Below are positions 35,769-42,891 of a DNA stretch of 51,696 nucleotides, one piece after another. Source of the DNA: Prevotella amnii DSM 23384 = JCM 14753 (lineage in GTDB: Bacteria > Bacteroidota > Bacteroidia > Bacteroidales > Bacteroidaceae). The notes beneath the pieces were generated by a model, which had not been told where the DNA came from, did no database searches, and saw only the letters and a list, made by a program, of their open reading frames with translations. The stretch covers positions 1-51,696 of the forward strand of contig NZ_KB905279.1 of NCBI RefSeq assembly GCF_000378745.1, in the 5' to 3' direction. The stretch's first letter is position 1. Every line of letters starts with the position of its first letter. Position numbers and translations under genes: made by a program.

Positions 35769-36713
35769 ATGCGTGGATTAGTAATTAAAAACACAGGTAG
35801 CTGGTATAGCGTAAAGACAGAGAATGGGCAAATAATAGAAAGTAAGATAAAGGGTAATTTCCGATTAAAAGGCATTCGCTCAACTAATCCTATTGCCGTA
35901 GGAGACTATGTGAAAATAATTACCAATCAAGAGGGTACGGCTTTCATATCCGAAATAGAAGACAGGCGAAACTATATCATCAGAAAATCATCTAATTTAT
36001 CAAAACAAAGCCATATCTTAGCATCTAACATTGATCAAGCCTTCCTTATAGTTACTACTAATTATCCTGAAACATCTACTACTTTTATAGATCGCTTTTT
36101 AGCAGGTGCAGAGGCTTATCGCATACCTGTAATACTTGTTTTTAACAAAATAGACTTGTTAAGCCAAGATGAATTACACTACCAAAAAGCTATGATAAAC
36201 CTCTATGAAAATATTGGTTATAAATGTTTTGAAATACAAGCAAATGCAAAAGAAGCAACTCCGTTTAACTCAAACCTATTAAAACCTTTGCTAAAAAACA
36301 AAGTAACTTTATTAAGTGGTAACAGTGGTGTGGGAAAATCGACACTTATCAATGCTCTTTTACCACATATTAAGTTACGAACAGCAAGCATCTCTAATGC
36401 TCATAACACAGGCATACATACAACTACATTCAGCGAAATGTTAGAAATACCTGAAGGAGGCTATATTATAGATACGCCGGGCATAAAAGGATTTGGTACA
36501 TTCGATATAGAAAAGACAGAGCTAACGAGTTATTTCAAAGAGTTTTTTAAGTTTTCTAAACATTGTCGTTTTTCTAATTGCACGCATACACATGAGCCAG
36601 GATGCGCTGTTAGAAAGGCTTTAGAAGAACATTATATTGCTGAAAGCCGCTATAATAGCTATCTTTCTATGCTTGAAGATAAAAATGAAGACAAATATAG
36701 AGCAGCCTTTTAA
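35769..36713 (+). CDS. rsgA: Ribosome small-subunit-dependent GTPase A (RsgA)
   Basis: This 314-residue circularly permuted GTPase assists late 30S maturation. The N-terminal OB-fold covers about residues 1-65. Then the G4 motif FNKIDLL (about 124) precedes G1, [12 protein letters not shown] (about 183), and G3, DTPGIKGFG (about 236), which is the permuted order. The C-terminal zinc finger is seen in [16 protein letters not shown]. Length is normal. It is 79 bp downstream of frr, beyond a hairpin, and shows no clear promoter of its own. Confidence 0.96.
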   Translation: MRGLVIKNTGSWYSVKTENGQIIESKIKGNFRLKGIRSTNPIAVGDYVKIITNQEGTAFISEIEDRRNYIIRKSSNLSKQSHILASNIDQAFLIVTTNYPETSTTFIDRFLAGAEAYRIPVILVFNKIDLLSQDELHYQKAMINLYENIGYKCFEIQANAKEATPFNSNLLKPLLKNKVTLLSGNSGVGKSTLINALLPHIKLRTASISNAHNTGIHTTTFSEMLEIPEGGYIIDTPGIKGFGTFDIEKTELTSYFKEFFKFSKHCRFSNCTHTHEPGCAVRKALEEHYIAESRYNSYLSMLEDKNEDKYRAAF

Positions 36714-36734
36714 AGCTTTAAGAATATAAAATAA

Positions 36735-36775
36735 GGAGGTATTTTATAATACTTATAAAGCATTTAAATACCTCC
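36735..36775. terminator. Probable terminator between rsgA and the DUF349 gene
   Basis: A perfect 10-bp stem GGAGGTATTT/AAATACCTCC with a 21-nt loop lies between the convergent genes. The tails on either side are AT-rich but without a clean T-run. Confidence 0.6.
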
Positions 36776-36802
36776 ATATATAAAAAATCAAACTACTTGT
36801 GT

Positions 36803-38563
36803 TTACTTATTTTCTGCATCTATAGCCTTTATCTTTTGCTTAATTTCTTCTACATCAGCCTTAAGCCGCTCTATACGACGATTCATCTCATCTATAAGGC
36901 TATTACCTTTTTTAGAACTAATATTTAAAAAGCCTAAATTGTTTTCATAAGTATTAATCTCTTGTTTCAACTTCTCATAACGATGCATCAATTTACTCCG
37001 CTCATTATCTAAAGCACTAACACCACGCTCTGCTACTTTCTTAATATTATTCTTAAAACTATCTACACGCTTGTTAGCTTCACTTATATGTAAAGCACTA
37101 TAAAGATTATCTAACACATCATGATACTCTTTATATAATTTATCTTTATCACGATAAGGAACATGACCTATATTGTTATACTTATCGGTAAGGTTCTTCA
37201 CTTGTTCCTGTGTTGCTTCAGAAATATTAGCATATAGCTGCTTCAATTCTTCTATAACGCTACGCTTCTGCTTTAGGTTTTCTTTTTCCTGAGAATATAC
37301 ACCTTGATGTGCAGAATTGCGAGCTTCAAAAAATTCGTTGCAAGCACCTATGAAAGCATTCCATAGCTCATCACCTATTTTCTTTGGAACTATCCCTATA
37401 GTTTTCCACTCCTTTTGTAAAGCTACCAACTTATCTGTTGTAACCTTCCAATCAGTAGACTTAGCTAAAGACTTAGCTTGTTCTACAAGAGATTGCTTCT
37501 TTTCAAGGTTTTCTGCATATTTTTTCTTCAACTCTTTAAAATACTCTCCCTTACGTGTAAAGAACTCATCACAACCTGAACGGAAACGTTCAAATATCTT
37601 CACATTCATTTTCTTCGGAGCAAACCCTATTTCTTTCCACTCTGCCTGAAGATCCATTATCTGCTTTGTATGCTCCTCCCAATCGGAAGACTTAGTATTT
37701 TCTTTTTTGATAATATCCTCTAACTGCTCACACAAAGCTGTCTTCTTTGCTAAATTGTCTTCTTCTTTTGCACGAAGTGCCTCAAAATGCTGCAAATGAC
37801 GTTTATTTATTATTGTGCTCGCAGCTTTAAAGCGATTCCAAATTTCATCACGAACATCTTTTTCAACAGGTCCTGTTTCTCGATATTCTTGATGTAACTC
37901 TTGCAATTGATGAAAAGCACTTACAATATCTTCTTCCTCTGTAAGCTTCTCTGCTGACTCACAAAGCTGAGTTTTCTTCTCTAAATTCTTCTTAAAATCA
38001 TATTCTCGGGCTTCACGATTAAGATTTAAAAGATCATAAAACTGCTCCACATAAAGCTGATAATTACGCCACATCTCTGTTACTTTATCAGCTGGAATAT
38101 TTTTTATTTCTTTCCACTCTTGTTGAAGTTTCTTAAACTCTGAAAAATTTTCATTTACCTCTTCAGGAGTAGTTATCATGGCCTTTATACGCTCTATAAT
38201 AGCTTCCTTACGTTTAAGATTGTCTTGCTTCTGTTCTTCTTGTGCCAAAAAGGCCTGCTGACGTTTCTCTTTTACTAATATCATCTCAGCTTTAAAAGCC
38301 TCCTCTTCTTCATCAGGAAGGTAAGTATATTTGTTAGGATCACCTCCTCCTTCTAAAAAAGCCTTTTGCTGCTCATCTCGTTCTGCAAAAAGAATTTTGT
38401 AAAAAGCAGCTTTCAAATGATCTACCTCAGCTTTACTTGGAGCATCATCACTTGCTACAATCTCTTTCAAACGTTCTAAAACTTCTTTCTTAGATCCGTA
38501 CAACTTAGTTGTCTTACTATCTTCTTCTATACCTTTTTCAAGGATCTTCTCTTGAGAGTCCAT
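36803..38563 (-). CDS. DUF349 repeat protein
   Basis: The product has 586 residues from ATG 38563; the codon before it is a TTG, which I do not use. It is a highly charged, helical, coiled-coil-rich protein with about five DUF349 repeats, recognisable by units such as QEWKEIKNIPADKVTEMW, AEWKEIGFAPKKMNVKIF and KEWKTIGIVPKKIGDELW. It has no signal peptide or membrane segment, so it is cytosolic. DUF349 proteins are widespread in Bacteroidetes and Actinobacteria, with no firmly established function that I know. A perfect -7 box TAAGTTTG (plus 38663-38670) about 100 bp upstream may drive it. Confidence 0.88.
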   Translation of the reverse strand: MDSQEKILEKGIEEDSKTTKLYGSKKEVLERLKEIVASDDAPSKAEVDHLKAAFYKILFAERDEQQKAFLEGGGDPNKYTYLPDEEEEAFKAEMILVKEKRQQAFLAQEEQKQDNLKRKEAIIERIKAMITTPEEVNENFSEFKKLQQEWKEIKNIPADKVTEMWRNYQLYVEQFYDLLNLNREAREYDFKKNLEKKTQLCESAEKLTEEEDIVSAFHQLQELHQEYRETGPVEKDVRDEIWNRFKAASTIINKRHLQHFEALRAKEEDNLAKKTALCEQLEDIIKKENTKSSDWEEHTKQIMDLQAEWKEIGFAPKKMNVKIFERFRSGCDEFFTRKGEYFKELKKKYAENLEKKQSLVEQAKSLAKSTDWKVTTDKLVALQKEWKTIGIVPKKIGDELWNAFIGACNEFFEARNSAHQGVYSQEKENLKQKRSVIEELKQLYANISEATQEQVKNLTDKYNNIGHVPYRDKDKLYKEYHDVLDNLYSALHISEANKRVDSFKNNIKKVAERGVSALDNERSKLMHRYEKLKQEINTYENNLGFLNISSKKGNSLIDEMNRRIERLKADVEEIKQKIKAIDAENK

Positions 38564-38722
38564 CAATTAAACATTTTAGTTTATGATTCGGGTTACCAAA
38601 AAATATATGAATAAACTAACCTTATTTAAAGGCTAACTATTTATCACTTTTATTACAATATGCAAACTTAATTAAAAAGTTCGAATATACCTAATTTATA
38701 CTTATTTTTATTATTAATTTTC

Positions 38723-39649
38723 TTACAATAACCGTTTATGACGTAAAAGCCACCAAGAAGCTCCTGATACTACAAAAGAAAGTAATATCGCTATTGGAAA
38801 GCCCCAAAGATTTCTTTCTAACCCATTCACAAGGTTCATACCAAACAAAGATGATATAAGTGTAGGTAACATCATAATAATAGAAACTGAAGTTAAGGTA
38901 CGCATCACAGTGTTCATATTATTATTAATAATACTGGAATACGTCTCCATTGTCGATTCTAAAATGTCAGAATAAATACTTGTTGTTTCACGAGCCTGAC
39001 TCATTTCTATATTTACATCTTCTATCAAATCGGCATCAAGCTCATCTACTTGCAGCTTAAATTTCAACTTAGCTAACAAATTTTCATTACCACGTATAGA
39101 GGTTATAAAGTATGTAAGCGAATCTTGCAACCTGCTCAAACCTATTAAGCTCTCATTATTAACACCTTTATCAAGATTGCGTTTTGCCTTTTCTATCAAT
39201 GTGTTTATCTGTTTCAATCGCTTCAAATACCACACTGCAGATGAAAGGAATACACGAAAAATAAGATCCACATAGTCTGTAAAACCTTCCCTACGCTTCT
39301 GCTGATAAGATACAAAATCTATCATCATGTTCGTTTCAAAGTTGCAAACAGTAATTGTTACATCTTTCTTATGAATAATACCAAGAGGCACCGTAGTATA
39401 AGGAGTACGCGAACGCACTTCCTTTACATAAGGAATACGCAAAATGATAAGCATCCACCCATCATCATATTCATAACGCGCACGCTCATCTGTATCACTA
39501 ATATCCGAAAGAAAATAATCCGGGATATTAAACCTTTCTATTAAGTCTTGTTGATCTTCTTCTGTTGGACAAGTTACTTGTATCCAACAATTAGGCTGCC
39601 ATTCTTTAATAGCATTTAAATTGCCATTAATATTCCAATATGTTTTCAT
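38723..39649 (-). CDS. corA: CorA-family Mg2+/Co2+ transport protein
   Basis: The product has 308 residues from ATG 39649. The N-terminal cytosolic funnel is followed by a long helix (residues about 150-240). Near the C-terminus come two membrane segments (SIIMMLPTLISSLF; FPIAILLSFVVSGASWWL) joined by the signature FGMNLVNG, with the GMN motif of CorA channels. The frame extends to a TTG at 39664, but a GAGG ribosome binding site 9 nt before 39649 supports the ATG. The leader is about 125 nt and can form mutually exclusive hairpins that would expose or hide this site, so expression may be controlled at the RNA level. Confidence 0.93.
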   Translation of the reverse strand: MKTYWNINGNLNAIKEWQPNCWIQVTCPTEEDQQDLIERFNIPDYFLSDISDTDERARYEYDDGWMLIILRIPYVKEVRSRTPYTTVPLGIIHKKDVTITVCNFETNMMIDFVSYQQKRREGFTDYVDLIFRVFLSSAVWYLKRLKQINTLIEKAKRNLDKGVNNESLIGLSRLQDSLTYFITSIRGNENLLAKLKFKLQVDELDADLIEDVNIEMSQARETTSIYSDILESTMETYSSIINNNMNTVMRTLTSVSIIMMLPTLISSLFGMNLVNGLERNLWGFPIAILLSFVVSGASWWLLRHKRLL

Positions 39650-39654
39650 TAATA

Positions 39655-39710
39655 TAATCCTCAAACATTAAAAACTACTGAGGATTAATGTTATTGAAAC
39701 ACAACCCTCA
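39655..39710 (-). promoter_or_regulatory. Putative RNA switch in the corA leader
   Basis: On the minus strand three segments lie in order: TGAGGGTT (plus 39703-39710), AATCCTCA (39679-39686) and TGAGGATT (39656-39663). The middle one can pair with the first (8 bp, one G-U, 16-nt loop), followed by GTAGTTTTTAATG. Or it can pair with the third (perfect, 9 bp when extended to 39655 and 39687, 15-nt loop), burying the GAGG ribosome binding site of corA. The two states exclude each other. The element matches no riboswitch class that I recognise. Confidence 0.55.
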
Positions 39711-39771
39711 CGCTAAAATAAATTATTGAAACTTTCCGCGTAATAATCGTCCATATAATTATACAAATGGT

Positions 39772-39811
39772 TTACATTTGCAAATGTAATAATAAAAAAT
39801 GATAAAAACAA
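39772..39811 (-). promoter_or_regulatory. corA promoter within an 18-bp palindrome
   Basis: The perfect palindrome TTACATTTGCAAATGTAA (39772-39789) contains the -7 box TACATTTG on both strands. On the minus strand TTG at plus 39809-39811 with a 20-bp spacer completes the corA promoter, which starts transcription near 39776. The plus-strand copy lacks a -33 element. Confidence 0.65.
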
Positions 39812-40338
39812 GTGAAAATATCGTTTTTTGCACTATATAAATATAAAAAGAGAATTACATCAAACTTTACTCTGATAAAAAATTTACAACTTTTATAACA
39901 AACATCTCATTTTATTGCTAAAATACCTTATTACATTAAAGCTATAATATAAAATACCTTCTTAAAACATAATATGATATTTAAACCTTAAAAGGCTACG
40001 TATATAATAAAGAAAAACAACTTTTTATATTGCTATAACATATATACAGCAAATAAAAATAATCTATTTTTATTTTAAAAATAGATTAAAAATAACACAA
40101 AAATAACTTATTTTTATCGCCTATACAATGCTTTTTATCATTAAAAGACATTCTCTACAAGTAAAAAAACATTATAAAAAACAATTTTTCTTCACAACTA
40201 TAAATTTTTTAAATCAATGTCACGACAAGGATTTTTGCTCTTTTTACCGTAAAGTCTCCATTAATAACCATCATATACACCAAGCTATTACTTATAATAT
40301 GGAAAGATTACTTAATCTTTTTATATCTCTTTTAAATG
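39812..40338. other. Very AT-rich gene-free stretch between corA and the lipoprotein gene
   Basis: This spacer is extremely AT-rich. A perfect 11-bp hairpin AATCTATTTTT-ATTTT-AAAAATAGATT spans 40061-40087 and is followed on the minus strand by T-rich sequence, so it may terminate transcription coming from the lipoprotein gene. A short plus-strand frame (40128-40349) shows no protein-like features. No RNA gene is recognised. Confidence 0.45.
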
Positions 40339-41253
40339 TTATCTCTTAATATTTTCCACAAAGCTCTTTATAGATAACAAATCCACCTTACGAGGAGGCT
40401 CTACTGTAGAATATTTAATATTAGGCAAGGCTTCTATCTGAGCATCTGTAAGACCCATATATTTTTTTATCAAACCTGCAAAATATTTCACACCATGCTT
40501 ATTGATTAGCTTAACAGCGTTATTATATGCCTCTGCAAAGGCTGCTTCTTGCGCGCTTCTATCCTCATTGTCCATAATTGCTAACACCCCTAAGTTGATA
40601 CCACTTTCAGAAGTATCATATAAAAGCACATTATCGCCCTGCATAGCCACTGTAGCCTGTGGCTCTTCAAACCAATAAGCATCTATTTCATGGTTCGTAA
40701 GCATTCTTAATCGAACAAAAACATCATTTATCTGAACACGAAACACATTATATTTAGGTTTGGCTTTATATACTACCTTATCAGTGAAAAAATCAGTAGC
40801 TGAAAAACGTGTCATAGCAACTATCTTATCACTAAGATCTGCGGGCTTAATTACCTTTGCTTGACGATCGGCTATAAGTTTCCAGCTTGCATTAGTACTT
40901 GTTAGATAATGTAACAACAATTTCTTCCTTTTTTTAAGCCGCTCTGTCCTTACCAAATCAGAAAAGGCCGCTTGCACACGATGATAAAGCATAGCAGTAT
41001 CGCAATCCATCTGTGCATTATATTCCTTTAAAATTACATCAACCTTCGAACTATCATATAGCAAACTATCTTTCAACAAATAGGCAGGAAGGCAATCCAT
41101 TGTAGGCATTACTGCTACTTTAAAAGCAGCCTTATACTTTGCCAACTGCTCTTCCTTTATATGTTGTAGCTCTGAAGCTTGCCTATCTTTCGACTTACTA
41201 CAACTAACAAGCACTGAAAAAAATAAAAAAAACAGATAATTTATATATTTCAT
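40339..41253 (-). CDS. Lipoprotein, possibly periplasmic substrate-binding protein
   Basis: This 304-residue lipoprotein has a signal peptide and lipobox SVLVSC (Cys18). The mature part begins with charged helices and then contains segments resembling type 2 periplasmic-binding proteins of the NMT1/ThiY/SsuA kind (VAVMPTMDCLPAYLL; LLTNHEIDAYWFEEPQATVA). These call to mind ABC transporter receptors for thiamine-pyrimidine or sulfonate-like ligands. No permease or ATPase gene adjoins it, so the assignment stays tentative. It diverges from radA, and both promoters lie within 7 bp of the start codons. Confidence 0.65.
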   Translation of the reverse strand: MKYINYLFFLFFSVLVSCSKSKDRQASELQHIKEEQLAKYKAAFKVAVMPTMDCLPAYLLKDSLLYDSSKVDVILKEYNAQMDCDTAMLYHRVQAAFSDLVRTERLKKRKKLLLHYLTSTNASWKLIADRQAKVIKPADLSDKIVAMTRFSATDFFTDKVVYKAKPKYNVFRVQINDVFVRLRMLTNHEIDAYWFEEPQATVAMQGDNVLLYDTSESGINLGVLAIMDNEDRSAQEAAFAEAYNNAVKLINKHGVKYFAGLIKKYMGLTDAQIEALPNIKYSTVEPPRKVDLLSIKSFVENIKR

Positions 41254-41260
41254 ACCTTTG

Positions 41261-41308
41261 CAAAAGTAAGCATTAATTTTGTAACTAAAAAAAAACTTAT
41301 TACTTTTG
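41261..41308. promoter_or_regulatory. Divergent, near-leaderless promoters for the lipoprotein gene and radA
   Basis: Plus strand: TTTG (41278-41281), a 19-bp spacer and TACTTTTG (41301-41308), with the radA ATG 7 bp further on. Minus strand: TACTTTTG (plus 41261-41268), with the lipoprotein ATG 7 bp away. If the -7 box is placed as usual, both leaders would be only about 4 nt long. Confidence 0.7.
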
Positions 41309-41315
41309 TCGTATT

Positions 41316-42713
41316 ATGGCAAAGGATAAGACAGCTTACGTTTGCAGCTATTGCGGACAGGAAAGTAGTAAATGGATAGGTAAATGTCCTAACTGTGGGC
41401 AATGGAACACCTTTAAAGAAATAAAGATAGCAGCTACCCGTAATACATCTGCTACTAAGCATGCTGCAACAATGTTACAAAAAGCAGGTATGGGGCTTAT
41501 AGCAGGTTTAGCTCATAAGCCTCAACTATTATGCGATATATCTTCCACTGACGACCCTCGCATAGATATGAATGATGCCGAACTTAATAGAGTGCTTGGT
41601 GGAGGTATGGTACCTGGAAGTATTATTTTGTTAGGTGGAGAGCCCGGCATTGGAAAGAGTACCCTTACACTGCAAACAATATTACATCTTAACTTTAAAG
41701 TATTATATGTTAGCGGAGAGGAGAGTCCTAATCAGATAAAAATGCGTGCAGAACGTATTACTAAAAATATACCCAATAATGTAGTAATACTCTCAGAGAC
41801 TTCATTGGAGCATATCTTTGAGCATGCTAAAGAAGTTATGCCTCAACTTCTTGTGATAGACTCTATACAAACCATATCTACAGAAGAGGTTGATAGCAGT
41901 CCGGGAAGTATAACACAAGTACGCGAATGTGCCGCTGCCCTACTTCGTTTTGCCAAAACAAGTGGTGTACCCGTTATCTTGATAGGACATATTAACAAGG
42001 AAGGTTCTATAGCGGGACCAAAAGTTTTAGAACATATAGTAGACACCGTAATTCAGTTTGAAGGAGATCAGCATTATATGTATCGTATCCTAAGAAGCAT
42101 TAAAAACCGTTTTGGTTCCACTTCCGAGTTAGGTATTTACGAAATGCAGCAAGAAGGATTACGACAGGTAAGCAATCCTTCAGAGCTTTTATTAACAGGC
42201 AATCATGAGGGGCTGTCAGGTATAGCTATCTCTAATGCTATAGAAGGCGCGCGCCCTTTCTTAGTAGAGACACAAGCCTTAGTATCTTCTGCTGCTTATG
42301 GCACGCCACAACGCTCAACAACCGGATTTGATGGACGCCGCTTAAATATGCTTTTAGCAGTTTTAGAAAAGCGAGTAGGATTTAAAATCATGCAAAAAGA
42401 CGTTTTTCTTAATATTACAGGTGGAATACGTGTTACTGACATGGCTATGGATCTAAGCATCATTGCTGCTATAATATCCTCTAACCTTGATCTTCCTATA
42501 GAGCAAGGCTGGTGTATGTGTGGCGAAGTGGGGCTTAGTGGTGAGGTACGCCCTGTATGCCGCATAGAGCAACGTATAGCAGAAGGAGAAAAGTTAGGCT
42601 TCAAAGATATAATAATTCCAAAATATAACATAAAAGGATTAACAGACAAATATTCCATAAACATTCACCCTGTAAGCAAAGTGGAGGAAGCCATTAGAGA
42701 GCTATTCGGGTAA
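41316..42713 (+). CDS. radA: DNA repair protein RadA
   Basis: This 465-residue RecA-like ATPase promotes branch migration in recombinational repair. A C4 zinc finger uses Cys10, Cys13, Cys24 and Cys27 (CSYCGQESSKWIGKCPNC). Walker A is GGEPGIGKSTLTLQ near residue 108, and the RadA-specific KNRFGSTSELGIYEM follows near 263. The C-terminus is a Lon-protease-like domain without protease function. Length is normal. The ATG lies only 7 bp from a full consensus promoter, so the mRNA is probably close to leaderless. Confidence 0.97.
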   Translation: MAKDKTAYVCSYCGQESSKWIGKCPNCGQWNTFKEIKIAATRNTSATKHAATMLQKAGMGLIAGLAHKPQLLCDISSTDDPRIDMNDAELNRVLGGGMVPGSIILLGGEPGIGKSTLTLQTILHLNFKVLYVSGEESPNQIKMRAERITKNIPNNVVILSETSLEHIFEHAKEVMPQLLVIDSIQTISTEEVDSSPGSITQVRECAAALLRFAKTSGVPVILIGHINKEGSIAGPKVLEHIVDTVIQFEGDQHYMYRILRSIKNRFGSTSELGIYEMQQEGLRQVSNPSELLLTGNHEGLSGIAISNAIEGARPFLVETQALVSSAAYGTPQRSTTGFDGRRLNMLLAVLEKRVGFKIMQKDVFLNITGGIRVTDMAMDLSIIAAIISSNLDLPIEQGWCMCGEVGLSGEVRPVCRIEQRIAEGEKLGFKDIIIPKYNIKGLTDKYSINIHPVSKVEEAIRELFG

Positions 42714-42739
42714 AATAATTGGTATCGGTACTTATTCTC

Positions 42740-42763
42740 AATACCTAATAGTAGGTATTTTAA
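42740..42763 (+). terminator. Short terminator after radA
   Basis: AATACCTA and TAGGTATT (8-bp stem, 4-nt loop) are followed by TTAAT. The stem is weak and rather AT-rich, so termination is only probable. Confidence 0.5.
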
Positions 42764-42807
42764 TATTGTATACTATGTATAGGTAAATATATTCCGTATA
42801 TTTTTTA

Positions 42808-42815
42808 TATCTTTG
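42808..42815 (+). promoter_or_regulatory. feoAB -7 promoter box
   Basis: TATCTTTG is a perfect -7 box 76 bp upstream of the feoAB ATG. No TTG/TTTG stands at the right distance, so an activator, or release of an iron-responsive repressor, may set expression. I see no clear Fur-type palindrome. Confidence 0.5.
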
Positions 42816-42891
42816 TTTACTAATTGAATGTGTAAATAAACGTGATGAATAAAATAAATGTTTATTGCAACACACTATAGTATTATATCAA

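Noticed and set aside
39790..40338. Chromosomal replication origin
   Set aside because: The region is AT-rich, but I see no cluster of DnaA-type boxes and no dnaA or dnaN nearby.
40128..40349. 73-codon plus-strand frame
   Set aside because: The composition is that of translated AT-rich spacer, its end overlaps the lipoprotein gene on the other strand, and there is no family resemblance.
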